From Macrocystis pyrifera (taxonomy: Eukaryota > Sar > Phaeophyceae > Laminariales > Laminariaceae), in NCBI GenBank assembly GCA_031763025.1, contig JASSKH010000010.1, forward strand, positions 9,751,427 to 9,815,426: a DNA stretch of 64,000 bases. The letters run 5' to 3'. How positions within the stretch are numbered: the first letter of the stretch is position 1; the number at the start of each line of letters is the position of its first letter. The position numbers were made by a program, and so were the translations under genes. Shown one piece after another: positions 46,770 to 57,827 of the stretch. Under the pieces are notes generated by a model, which saw only the letters and a program-made list of their open reading frames with translations, was not told where the DNA came from and ran no database searches.

Positions 46770-47960
46770 GGTCATCGCCACGTCCTCCGTACGTTACCTT
46801 TTCTCGACCTTGCTGCAACCTGCAACTTCAGGCGGCCTTACCGATGTCTTCCCCGTTGGCATTTAATTACCAGCTATCACGCACGTTTAACCAGTTTAAG
46901 TTCATTTCCTGTTCATTTATCAACTCAGTGACATACAATAACTTAATCTCACACTTTCACAGAGCGGAGTGCGGCGCGCACGCTCTAAATCTCTTGGCAT
47001 CGAGTATCAGCCTCCTCCTCGTCTACGTAAAGCGCCCATCACGCGAGCCTGCGACCGGCGGCCGTCCAGGCCGCCGGCGTAGCCCCTCGTACTGCATTTA
47101 AAAAACGAGCAGCGCCAATGAATTGTATTGGTCTGTCTTTCCCTAGCTATTCACTTTTAAATTTGGATGGTCGTAGAGCGAATCCCCTCTATGTGTTGGT
47201 GTGTGTGGAGGGACGGACTACGGAACCAGGCACAAGGCGGAGAACTACAGTAGGACGCATGCGTGCTCGATAGCATAGAAGTGATTCGGGCCACCGAGGA
47301 GTCCATGGAAGGAGCACTCCTCGCTGGTGTTTGGTATTGAGACCACGCCATGGACCACATTGCCGCAAAATAATGTGGGCAAGTGGTGCTCGAAGTAGTC
47401 GAACGGTCCATAACGTTAAGCAGCACGAGGATACAAAGAAGAGCGGGCGATCAACGACGGCCGAGTACGCGCTACTCGCGCTTTATAATGCGTTTACAGT
47501 GCCTTGACGACCGAATAAATCGGTTGGGATATGGCCGAAATAAAAGTATTCCTGGGTAGGTAAGGGGGGGGTCGCCAAAATATTTGGCAGTTAGGCACAG
47601 TACTTGACGGCAAAGTTTAACGCCGCGCAGTATTGCTACAATGGTACGACTGAACAACTACGTATTAATAGTAGTTCGAAACGGTGTTTTCCTTTCCAGA
47701 CAAAAGAGCCTTCAGGAAGGTGCTGATAGGCAAAGGCGTAGACGTTCCATCCAATGCAGGCCGGAAAGTCAAGCTTTCCTGTCGTGCAACGTAGCGCAAC
47801 GGTATTCTGGGGCCACGACGAGTCTCGCCCCGCTCCCAGTCTACAGGGGGGGAGAAGAAGCGACCACCGATCCGGCCTCCAACACTCTACTCGCAGGAGG
47901 TTTTGATAATACGAAATGTCTACGGCACAGCAGTAGCACAGAAATAGGGGAAACATAGTA
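46770..47960. other. Intergenic stretch, no gene identified
   Basis: Between 47.16 and 47.42 kb one minus frame reads somewhat protein-like, but no motif is recognisable. Elsewhere I see nothing. Confidence 0.4.
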
Positions 47961-48104
47961 CTCGGGACCGAATATTTTAGGTGAAAATTCTCAGTTAGCA
48001 AAACTGAGTCTCTATTTTGGTAATTGAAAATATGTCTGTCGGTCTGTCCGTGAGTCGGCATCCCTTATTTTTCCGAATTTATATCATAATAGTACGTTCC
48101 AATG

Positions 48105-49147
48105 CAGTGTTGGGGATTGGGATTGAATTACCCTGAAAAAAATGCAATCTGAAAAAATTGCAATCTTTTGGAAAATCTCGAGATCAAGTTGACGGTTTTG
48201 GCTTTTTAGGCTTTTCAGTATCAATTTATTTTTTCCCGCCCAAATAAGGCCTTACCATTTCACTGGAAGCCGTTGTAAAACGCATCTCGGACGCTCTACA
48301 ACAAACCAGCTTCAAGGCACATACAGCACGCAGCCATCGAAGGCTGACCTTTGCTGCCTTCTTTACCTCGCGCCGGCACACATCTACACTCCTCGTTGTA
48401 GATGTGAGCATTCAAAGGTTTCTTGAGGCCATCTGGGCCAGCAGTTCCCAAGGTGCTCCTAGCTCCTATTGGTCTCACGGCGGTCATGTTTACTGCAGCC
48501 AGTGAGTGGCAGCCGATTTGCTGATATCTGATAGTATGGGTTGTGCCCAGTGCCCAGGTACCATCATGGAGATGTATGTTCATATACCTCCTTGCTGTAA
48601 CGATTTCGCTTGTGGTATGTGTGCGGGGTGTGCGGAGTGCGAAGCCAGCAATCACTACGAATCCGCATGGACTACCACAATAGATGAATAATTAATAATG
48701 ACGGAGTATTATGCGAGAAGCTGTACCGTGGGTGGTGTTCTTTTACGTGTGCGCCTTGCGCTCTTGCGCTCCTGCGGGGTGCGAATTGATGCGGATACCT
48801 TGTTTGACTTTGATGTCTATTTTTTTTGTGCACATCATCTGAGATGAAATGCTACACCCTGCTGTACACTTTCCGAGGCATGAGGATGTATACTGCGACT
48901 CTACATTGTTGCTGAATTGAGAACTGATGCATTTTGAGATGCAGCAGCATAAATGCCGTAAAATACAGGAACCACGAGTATAAACATCAAAACGGCTTGA
49001 AATTTGGCGAGCTGAAGATCAAGATTGAGATCAAGATTGAGATTGCCTCTTTTCGCCAAGATTGCCGAAAAGATCAAGATTACTTTTTTCGGGCAACCTT
49101 TTTCGATAATTGATCGGCACTGTTTTCGGAGGCAATGTCCAACACTG
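48105..49147. mobile_element. hAT-like non-autonomous element, 1.04 kb
   Basis: It starts CAGTGTTGGGGATTGG and ends ATGTCCAACACTG, so the outer 9 bp are perfect inverted repeats. TTCCAATG on the left and TTCCTATG on the right form an 8-bp target duplication with one change. CAGTG ends with 8-bp duplications are typical of hAT. The uninterrupted target is visible in the inverted copy at 56.7 kb (AGTACGTTCCAATGATCGAT on the complement), which confirms the insertion. Subterminal repeats of AAGATCAAGATTGAGAT lie at the right end. No transposase is seen. Confidence 0.88.
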
Positions 49148-49259
49148 ATTCCTATGATCGATGTATAAGGTTGTTACAGACGATATTCATACGACGTACT
49201 CGACTCTTACGGACCTTGTACACTGAAACATACCATACCACCAGGCAATATTCAGCCAT

Positions 49260-50561
49260 ATAATACATCCACTACACCGTACCATCAAACCATACCACCG
49301 ACATACAGCATCACATACCGTGATTTTTCCATATAGTATATCAAAAACCGTACCATCATACCATACCAACATTCGAGATATCACACACCGCGCCACACAT
49401 GCCACGCCGTACCGTACCACGTGCCATACCATACCCATGCTGCACCAACACCACCCTAGGGGTTCAACCATACGAGGACTGAACGAGACTGAGTATAGAT
49501 ACCATAATACTGCTGAATCAAGAAACACCACAAGTAAGCGCACAGAAACATGCCTTCAGGGCGACAGAGTAGGAGCGAGTATAGATACCATACTGCTGTA
49601 CCAACACCACAGATACACAAGAAAGAGTATGCGAGCAGGAGCTTTGACATATGCCATACTAATGTACCAACATTACAAGTACACAAGAGCACAGAGCAGG
49701 AGCGAGTATAGATACTATACTGCTGTACCAACAACAACACAAGAGCATGCGAGCGCGCGACGAACGATGGCAGAGCGTCGAGTGCACAAGAGCACGCCTT
49801 CAGGGCGACACAGCCGGGGCGATCATAGATACCATATACTGCTGTACGAACACCACAATAAGTACACAAGAGCCATACCTGGTGTGAGGACACAAGAAGA
49901 GCATGCCCCGCGCAGAGCACTCGAGCACGAACGAGTATATATACCATATTCTTGCACCAACACCACGCGAACAAGTATTCTAGATACCATACAGATGTTG
50001 TACCAACACCACACAAAGGAACCCCACTGAAGAAAATAGTCGGAAATTCTGTTGTTGCGCTCATGCTCTTGTGTACTTGTCGTGTTGGTACAACAGTGTA
50101 GTATCCATGGCTCCTGCTACGTCGCGCGCTCGCATGCTCTTGTGTACTCGTCGTGTTGGTACAGCAGTATGATAGCTATACTCGCTCCTGCTCTGCTCTT
50201 GTGTACCTGTGGTGTTGGTACAGCAGTATGGTATCTATACTTGCTCCTGCTCTGTTGCCCTGAAGGCTTGCTCTTGTGCACTTACTTGTGGTGTTTCGTG
50301 GTAATGCAATATGATGGTATCTATACTCGTTCAGCCCTCGTATGGTTGAGCCCCTCGGGTGGTGTTGGTACAGTATGGGTATGGTATTGTACGTGGTACG
50401 GTAGGGTGTGGCATGTGTGTGCGGTGTGGCACGGTATTTGATACCTCGAATGTTGGTATGGTATGATGGTACGGTATGATGCACTATGTGGAAAAACCAC
50501 GGTATGTGATATGGTATGTTGGTGGTAGGGTATGATGGTACGGTGTGGTGGGTGTATTATA
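49260..50561. mobile_element. Foldback element with arms of tandem subrepeats
   Basis: The left arm (49260 to about 50040) and right arm (about 50050 to 50561) are inverted copies. Landmarks such as CCGTACCATCATACCATACC, AACATTCGAGATATCA, CCATACCCATGCTG, TTCAACCATACGAGGAC and GGGCGACAGAG on the left return complemented and in reverse order on the right. The inner part of each arm is made of units of about 65-75 bp with AGTATAGATACCATACTGCT and CAACACCAC. The left arm has more units. Long subrepeat arms with a tiny centre are the hallmark of Foldback/Galileo-type elements. Open frames here are by-products of the repeat. Confidence 0.85.
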
Positions 50562-50851
50562 CTATAGAGCAAGGCAACCGTTGCCCTGCTATTGCCTACG
50601 TGTTACCATTTACCTGGTAGTGTTTTCCTAGCTTTGTGTTGTATTGATTAAACCTACATGATACATACAGCAGCACGGAGAATAGAATCGTCGAAGAAGG
50701 ACACGACGGCCACCACTACTTCTGTATAAATACTCGAAATCTATTACCTAAAGCAGCCCAACACAGGGAAAGAAAATCACGAGCAGATCGAAAGGTAGGT
50801 ACTGTGGCACGGTATAGGAAGAGTCAAAACACATGACACCGTCACTGGCGT

Positions 50852-51110
50852 AGAAAAGCGCTGCATCTAATCTAGGCGGGGTCGTTTACTCTAACTCCCC
50901 CGGGCACCACGGCCCCTAACGCAACGCAAGCCAAGCCAAGCCAAGCCAACCAAAGATGCTGTGGCACGTTTGCTATACCAAACTCAAAGCCGATGCGGAG
51001 AGGCAAATTGGGCAAAACGAATCCGATTAGAAACGCGCTGCATCTAAACCACGCGGGGCCGTTTTCCCTCACTCCCCCGGACGCATGGGCTCCTAGCGGT
51101 CGGGGTTGCA
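50852..51110 (+). repeat. Direct repeat of about 80 bp, 175 bp apart
   Basis: The text from GCGCTGCATCTAATC through CTCCCCCGGGCACCACGG (from 50852) returns as GCGCTGCATCTAAACC through CTCCCCCGGACGCATGGG (from 51027) with scattered changes. Confidence 0.7.
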
Positions 51111-51619
51111 GCAGCGTTCACGAGGGACCTTGCGCCCTGGATCGAACCACCGTATTTCGCGCCAGCCGGTGAAGTTGTCAGCTTCGCGCTCGCTACCGAA
51201 ACCGAAATCGCGCTCGCGGCCGAAACCGCGCTTACGGCCGAAACCGCTCTCGCGGATGAACCTGCGCTTGCGAGCAACCCCACCGTGCTGTTTGCGCTGT
51301 TTGGCGAACCAACGCTCGAGCTAGCGGAAGACCCCACCGTTCTGTATGCCCTGTATAGCGAACCAACGCTCGCACTTGCTCTCCGATACGTGGATGACGT
51401 GCGCACGCGCGATCTGTTCTGTCGTAAGAACAGAACAGAGGAGCGGACGACTTCCGCCCTCTGCTCATCATAGAAGCAATATTCGAAGAAGCAGAACTCT
51501 GCCTCACCCTGACCCGATAGGTCAAAGACAGCTGAGCGGTCGGAATTGTAGCACTCGAACGGGGTGGTGTCCGTGATGGTAGGACATCGGCAAGCCTCCC
51601 CGTCACGGTGAAAGTACTC
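51054..51619 (-). CDS. Unrecognised coding-like stretch, open on both strands
   Basis: On the minus strand one frame is open from 51619 and begins after an AG (acceptor-like gatag). It reads a Cys/aromatic/acidic segment: EYFHRDGEACRCPTIT, TPFECYNSDRSAVFDL and AEFCFFEYCFYDEQRAEVV (to about 51440), then turns Ser/Ala-rich. On the plus strand the last part (51054-51473) is open as an Ala/Glu-rich frame with an 18-residue tandem repeat (NPTVLFALFGEPTLELAE, then DPTVLYALYSEPTLALAL), caused by a 54-bp DNA duplication. The Cys-rich minus segment looks the more protein-like. I recognise neither. Confidence 0.3.
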
Positions 51620-51829
51620 CTATCAACCACGCCCAGAGGATGGTCACACGCCAAGACAGGAGATGCCTTGACGTTGGCAGAACAGGGCACACATTTGCGA
51701 CGACTCCTGCAAGACCCGCAATACCAAAGATAAGAAACCAGGACACGGGCAGTCAAGCGGAAACCATCAAGAATCGTACGAGGGATTATACATAGAAATT
51801 CGTACGAACACCGCTAGCACAGCAGGAAG

Positions 51830-52540
51830 CATCGGAACGTGGCGTAGCAGCGGTCGTACCACTACAGTAGTACAGCAAGAACCATCAGAACGTCGGTGGA
51901 TTAGTGGGCGGATTGGGGTTGTGGGTGATTTGGGTGGATAGGTGAGTTGGGATTTCGTCACATAGCGTTGTAGCATGGGCTTGTGGTCAGCACACACAAC
52001 CCAAAGCATGAGTAAGCATCAGAACGTCGGTGGTGTGATTATAAACGTATGCCGGCCCCGCTGGCGTGGCAGCTGTCGTACCACTAGCACAGCAGTAAGC
52101 ATCGGAACGTCGGTGGGTAAGTGGTTCAAGATACAATGTACTGGGGGTGTGGGTAGTTTGACTGGTTTGGTGGGGTGGTTGTTCGCTCATAGCGTTGCAG
52201 CAAGGGCCGGGGGTCAACAAACATAACCCAGAGCATGAGAAAGCATCGGAACGTCGGTGGTGTGGATATATATACGTATACAGGCCCCGCCGGCGAGGCA
52301 GCTGTCGGCTGTCGTACCACTAGTACAGCAGTAAGCATCGGAACGTCGGTGGGTTAGGGGGCGAATTAGTTCAAAAGAAAATGGCTACAGTATTACACCC
52401 TCGTCTGCTTCTATCATTGCAAGATACCAAAAACGCGAAAATATGAAAATTTGGGTAGTTAGGGGTGGAGAGATAGGTTGGATATTCGCCACATAGCGTT
52501 GCAGCATGAGCGGGTGGTCAGCAAACACAACACAAAGTAC
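51830..52540 (+). repeat. Satellite with a period of about 220-235 bp
   Basis: Three diverged units, each with two copies of AAGCATCGGAACGTCGGTGG, a GTACCACTA(G)TACAGCAG segment, and a CACATAGCGTTGCAGCATG segment. Copies of the key word lie near 51880, 52015, 52098, 52240 and 52333. Confidence 0.8.
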
Positions 52541-52615
52541 GGGTAACGGTTATGCGGGGCGTTTGGCACACCTTCTCGCAGCAGCAGCACCGCTCAACGC
52601 ACACGGCACCAATGC

Positions 52616-52886
52616 CAGTCCCGGCGGGCTCTGTGCACGCACACACATACGAAACCTTCTCGTGCTTGTGCGTCGTAAGTCGCAATGTATCAAAAAACTG
52701 TTTGGTGTTTTTTTAGTTATACCTAACGAAACCCAACTCTACGAGTACTCGTAGGCGGACTGCGCCTGTGTCCACAGCAACATTCGGGCCGTGTCCCTAG
52801 GCCCACCCCCGTACTGATCAGGGGACGCAGAAGCAGGAGAAGATCTGCTGTAGATGTCGTACAGCAGTAGTAACCTACGGTGTGGT
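52616..52886 (+). repeat. Left direct repeat flanking the ACTTCC foldback
   Basis: This block (GTCCCGGCGGGCTCTGTGCA, then TACCTAACGAAACCCAACTC, ACGAGTACTCGTAGG, GGGGACG, GATGTCGTACAGCAGTAGTA) matches 55183-55472 in order and orientation, with gaps and many substitutions. It may be an old duplication or the ends of a larger element. Confidence 0.7.
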
Positions 52887-52889
52887 GGT

Positions 52890-55172
52890 CTTCATTATTT
52901 GGTGAATGAGTGGAAGCTTCCAAAACTTCTGTTTGGAAGTCAAAAACTTCCAAAACTTCTATTTTGACTTCCAAATGGAAGATTACAACTCCCAAATGGA
53001 AGTTTTTAACTTCTGGAAGTTATGGAAGTCAAAATGGAAGTTTTTGACTTCCAAATGGGAGTTGTGGAAGTTCTTATTTCCTGGAAATTTTGGAAGTCGA
53101 GTGGGAACTTCCATTTAGTCCAAGGAAGTTTCTAAAGTGGAAGCAAGTGGAAGGTAAGTGGAAGCTTCCACGGCCTTGCCCGGTGGAAGTTAGTCCATTC
53201 TTCACTAAGCTTCATACACCTTGATATATAGATACTTTCACCAACTTTCACCCACTTCCATTTCACGTCTAGAAGTTTCATTGGACTTCTGCCTTCAAGG
53301 AAACTTTTATCGGCGTCCGCAGAATCTTCCGTCCACTTCCATACTCAACAGTAACTTCCACTTACTACCACCTACTCGCATCCGCTCCCATTCAACTTCC
53401 GCACCTCACGTTTGGCTTCCAAAACGTCCATTTTTTTATTTCGACGAAACTCGCATCTGAGTACGCAGAATCTTCTGACCACTCCCTTATTCAAGCGCGA
53501 CTTCCACCTATTTGTACGTACTTCCCTCGCGCTTACTTTCAACTTCCAATGGCTACAGCAGTGTACTTATTTGTCTTCCATTTAACTTCGATTTCAATGG
53601 AAACTTCCACCTAACGTCCGCAGACGCTCCCATCTACTCCCATATTCAAGCTTACTTTCTACCTAATCCCACTCACCTAAATCTGCGTCCAATTATTCAT
53701 CTTCCGAACTTACATGTAACCCCTACTTGCACGGAAATCCACATCAGCTTTCGCCGAAGCTTCCATACACTCTCATGTGCAAGTATACTTCCAAGTACTT
53801 GCACCCACTCCCATTAAACTCCCAATAAATACGTTTGCCTTCTATTACCATTGAAAACTCCCATCTACGTCTGCAGACGCTTCTATCCACTCCCATAAGT
53901 GGGACTTTGGCCTAATTTCAGGTATTTGCATCCACTTCCGTTATACTCTAAAGCTTATATTTGGTTTTTATGACTATGTGAAACTTCCATGCACGACCGC
54001 AGACCCTTCTTTCCACTCCCATATGCAAGCGAAACCTACGCCTATTTCCAAGAACTTGCATCTACTTCCATTCAACTTTCATAACCGTCATTCAAGTTCC
54101 ATAACTTCCACTTACCTTTAGTTTCCACGTAAACTTCCAGGTTCGTGCGTAGAAGTATGTATCCACTACCATATGCAAGCTTAACCCCCACCTACTTCCA
54201 CGTGCTTCCATCGACTTCCGTTTAACTTCCAAACTCATTATATTTTACTTCAGTTTACGCGTAAACTTTCATCAGCGTCCGTTTAGAGTGGATGTAATCT
54301 AATGTTATCTTTAACTTCCATTTCACTTACATGTCTTCCAGTCATATTTCGCTCACTTCCACGTACTCCCCTATTTCATGCATAAACGTGGCCATGCGAA
54401 TGTAGTTTTTCGGAACTCGTAACCCTACGTTTGGGAATACCAGGTTGTATGTAAGAGAAATGGAGCTATCGCAGAGGCCGATGGGTGGTGTGATATATTG
54501 TAACACTTTAATATTATGCTAGCACCCATTATTATGACATGACTTTGAGGAGAGATACCGTCATGTGCACAGCAGTGAGCAACAGCAGAAGCCGCAAAAG
54601 CACGGTTCTCTATGGTCCTGGTTGACCATGGTGACAATAAAAACAAACCCGCGACAATATGCCATCCATTGCGACTTTGGACGCCCAGTGCACGCGCCAG
54701 AGAGATCGGCAAATATTACCACTGGGGTGCTTCCATTTCGACTTCCAAAAATTCTATTTTGACTTTCACAACTTCCAAACTTCCATTTGAACGTCCAAAA
54801 CTTCCATTTGGAAGTGAAAATGGAAGTTTTGGAAGTCGGGTATGAGCCTACCACGCGAATTTCATTCTCCGTTCAACATCCAAAACTTCCATTTGGACTT
54901 CCAAATGGAAGTTGATGGAAGTCAAGATGGAGGTTTTGGAAGTGAAAATGGAAGTTGTAGAAGTTTCGGAAGCTTTGAAAGCCTGACTTCCATTTTTATT
55001 CCACAACTTCCATTTTGACTTCCGCAACTTCCATTTCGACTTCCATAAGTTCCATTTGGAAGTTGAAACTTCCATTTGGAAGTCAAAATGGAAGTTTTGG
55101 AAGTTTTTGACTTCCAAATGGAAGTTTTGGAAGTCGAGTGGAAGCTTCCACCCATTTACCAAATAAAGAATG
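52890..55172. mobile_element. Foldback element built of GGAAGT/ACTTCC repeats
   Basis: The left edge TTCATTATTTGGTGAATGAG followed by TGGAAGCTTCC is mirrored by the right edge GGAAGCTTCCACCCATTTAC followed by CAAATAAAGAATG. Inside each edge come 300-450 bp of AACTTCC / GGAAGTTTTGGAAGTC subrepeats that are themselves self-complementary (CTTCCAAATGGAAG). The middle, 53.2-54.4 kb, is a degenerate run of ACTTCCA and CACTTCC words; 54.4-54.72 kb is unlike the rest and may be unique sequence. No coding content is recognisable. Confidence 0.75.
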
Positions 55173-55182
55173 AGGTGGACCC

Positions 55183-55472
55183 GTCCCGGCGTGCTCTGTG
55201 CACGTTCACACACAAACGATAGATGTCGTACATCAGTAGAAGTAGTGGTGGCACATGTCATGAAGGTTTTTGTTTTTTTTAGTTCTACCCAACGAAACCC
55301 AACTCTACAAGTACTCGTAGGCAGACTTGCCTGTCCGCAGCAACCTTCGGGCGGTGTCCCTCAGATATGTTGCACGTGTGGTATTGTCAGGCCTACCCTC
55401 CTACTGATGAGGGGACGGAGAAGCGGGAGAAGCTCTGCTGAAAATGTCGCACAGCAGTAGTAAGTAGTGGTG
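55183..55472 (+). repeat. Right direct repeat flanking the ACTTCC foldback
   Basis: Partner of 52616-52886, same orientation (GTCCCGGCGTGCTCTGTGCA, CACCCAACGAAACCCAACTC-like text, AAGTACTCGTAGGCAGA, ATGTCGCACAGCAGTAGTAA). A further shared word, GGCACACCTTCTCGCAGCAG, lies at about 52566 and 55926, outside the two blocks in different relative places, which points to rearrangement. Confidence 0.7.
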
Positions 55473-55479
55473 GCACCTG

Positions 55480-56620
55480 CTACGAGAAGCTCTGTTGGAC
55501 ATCAGCGCAACACTGCCGTATTTCCCTCGCAACAGTTGTTGACCTACGATATTATTATTATGCTTGCCTTCCGACAATATAACGTAGATGCCGTTCCGAT
55601 ATAAACCGAATACCCTTGCGTAAATCAGTATCAATAGTATCCCTCATCCGCTTCTCTGCCGACCGTTTTCCAATTTCCATTCTCCACATCATTATTTCAT
55701 TTTAGCCACCGGCATAGTATATCCTATTCCTCATCACCGTTCCATCCCCAGGTCATTGGCCGCATTCCTCCGGCTTCTTCCTCCCTTCCCCTAACGACCT
55801 GGCGGTCCCTCAGGGCTAGTTTATAACTACGCACTCGGCGGGAAATCGCGACCTGGGTGGTCACCGAGATGATCTGGAAGAGGCGTTCTTTACGCTATTC
55901 GGGGAACGGAAATAGGGGGCGTTAGGCACACCTTCTCGCAGCAGCAGCCTCCTTCCGACCCTTGCAGCGCGCGGCGTGCTCAGAGAAGAAGTGTGTGCCC
56001 GTGCTTGCGTAACTCTTTGTGCGCGGGCTTCCATGCTTGCGAGTCTTTCCGATCAAGCAGCAACTGCTCTGGGACCTTGCGCGGCGTCAAGAACTTCCGA
56101 ATTGCTCCTGTTGCTGTCTGATAAGTACTTCGATTTACTGTGGGTCAGGAAGCGACCCTGCCATAAAACGCCACAGAATATATCGCAAACCCCATGAGGT
56201 CAAGATCCTGCAGCCAGAAACGACCTTGCACGGCAGTTTGCTAGCGGCGAGCAACGACCTTACTAATAACGCCAACCAATCGCGCTGGGCGAGCCATGCT
56301 ACTACCAGATGGCCTTACTTTTGTTACGATCGATGCGCTGTAGCCAATTTTGGAAATATTTCGCTGCTCGTACCGACTCTGGCACAAGCGATTGTCCTGA
56401 GGGTGGGGCTGGGTCGCGTAGCTCAAGGCACAGGGCTCCGTTGAATCCGGGCCTTGGCCCAGACTGCTCGTACGTGTGTTCGCTATCGCTTCGCGCGGTA
56501 TACACGTCAACGTCGGGGGCGGTTTGGGACCAGTTTTTGCGAGGATTGTGGTTTCCTTTTGAGGGGGCACAGACAAGTTCCAATTTCCGCTATAGAACCC
56601 CTACTGTAGGTTAACCTAGG
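55480..56620. other. Inner part of the large inverted-repeat region, no gene identified
   Basis: Overlapping open frames at 55.98-56.6 kb on both strands show no known motif. Confidence 0.4.
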
Positions 56621-56916
56621 GAATGGCTAAATATTGCCTGGTCGTATGGTATGTTTCAGTATATAAGGTCCGAAAGAGTCGAATGCATTGTATGAATATC
56701 ATTTGCAACGACCTTGTATATCGATCATTGGAACGTACTAACATAAGTTCGAAAATATAAGGAATGCGGACAGACGGACAGACTTGCAATTACCAAAATA
56801 GAGACTCACTTTTACAAACTGAGAAAATTTCTAAATATTTCCTCAGATGAGCTGGCTCTTCAGTCATAAATGTTTAGTCCCGAAAGATGCCGTAACTTAC
56901 CGTGATATGGCTTATA

Positions 56917-56977
56917 GGACTGCAGTCCCGTTTTGGCGATAAACCGTTAGTTTGTCGCCAAAACGGGACTGCAGTCC
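56917..56977. repeat. 61-bp hairpin with 28-bp arms
   Basis: The arms GGACTGCAGTCCCGTTTTGG-CGATAAAC (56917-56944) and its complement (56950-56977) pair at 27 of 28 positions around a 5-nt loop (CGTTA). It lies 70 bp to the right of the inverted copy at 56.6-56.85 kb. Candidates are a tiny foldback element, a cruciform site or a hairpin RNA; it has no T-run terminator. Confidence 0.9.
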
Positions 56978-57705
56978 TCAAAGGGTTAACTGCTTGGCGA
57001 GGTAGCCCGGGGCATTCCTCGGGGCGGGTGTCGCTTGCGTAGTCGGAGTTCCGGTGAGGCTTGCATCAAGCGAAAGAAACGCGATTAGTGTTGGGTTCAT
57101 GTTTGAGGCAGATATCGCAAGGACAGTTTGCGCTACGTAAAAGAGAAGCGCGTTACATTCTACCAGGTAGACTGCAAGACGTGTGAGGCGGGTTTCAGGG
57201 GTGTCCGACGGCGTGCGTTGGACCGACGGAGAAGGAAAAGTGTCTCGTGCGGTGCGGGGGGAAACATACCTTCAGCACAACTGCGCCTGTGCCGTCCCTA
57301 AGGCAGCATGGAGGTATTTAATCTTAATAGTGACGTCGGGGACTAGCGCCTGCTGGGTGCTCGCTTCGAAAGGGGTAGATTATCGGAGGGTGTCGACTAT
57401 GGGTGAATTGCCGCGCCCCATACGAGCGGTGGTTATGATGTGATATTCGCAGACGATGCAGCCCAAGCGTAGTTGGCGGCTCAGACGGCGGGTCAAACCG
57501 CCGATCAGAAATCGTACCAGGCATACTTCGTAGCGTTCCGCGAAATTATGTGTACACCTACGGGCGGCATCCCCCCTTTAAAAGGAAAAAAACATAGAAA
57601 CAAAAAAGGGCAACGCGCTGGAAAGCAACGAGCAACCGCAGCAGCAGAATCGGTAGCAGTGGCAAGAGCAACAGTAGCAGTGGCAAAGACGACTCCTCTG
57701 TTACC

Positions 57706-57827
57706 CTACTGCGTCTTCTCCTCGTCCGCCTGGGGCTCTAAATCTAATGCGTCGAACTTCGCCTCCTTGTAGAACGAAGCCGCGATTTGTCGGCCCCCGA
57801 AAAATCGGCCGTTCATCTCCAGGTAAG
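57706..57827 (-). CDS. RBM17: SPF45-like terminal exon with GRFFGG loop and stop
   Basis: The exon is 122 nt, acceptor cactcag in phase 1, ending TAG at 57706-57708. It encodes YLEMNGRFFGGRQIAASFYK then EAKFDALDLE. This covers the RNP1-like strand, the R-x-F peptide-binding loop and the UHM end. Confidence 0.92.

Larger units (their letters stand above)
47969..56847. mobile_element. Region bounded by inverted copies of a 230-bp sequence (possible large TIR element)
   Basis: The left copy (47969-48104, continuing at 49149-49259 after a hAT-like insertion) and the right copy (56623-56847, inverted) share GAGTCTCTATTTTGGTAATT, GTCTGTCCG, AGTACGTTCCAATG, GATATTCATAC, TCGACTCTT and CTGAAACATACCATA in order. 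Right where the left copy ends, the 49-50 kb foldback begins. This may be one element of about 7.8 kb with long terminal inverted repeats, or two insertions of the same family in opposite directions. No transposase is recognised inside. Target duplications were not found. Confidence 0.55.

Noticed and set aside
49320-50064. Open frames of over 200 codons on both strands
   Set aside because: They translate the subrepeats of the foldback arms and are mirrored on the other strand; no protein-like conservation.
52905-55160. CRISPR-like array of short repeats
   Set aside because: Repeats are degenerate, self-overlapping and without regular unique spacers, in a eukaryotic context; it is foldback repeat DNA.
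57473-57772. Plus-strand frame of about 100 codons overlapping the SPF45-like last exon
   Set aside because: It is antisense to a well-supported exon, and its Lys/Ala-rich part comes from GCAGCAG-type repeats.
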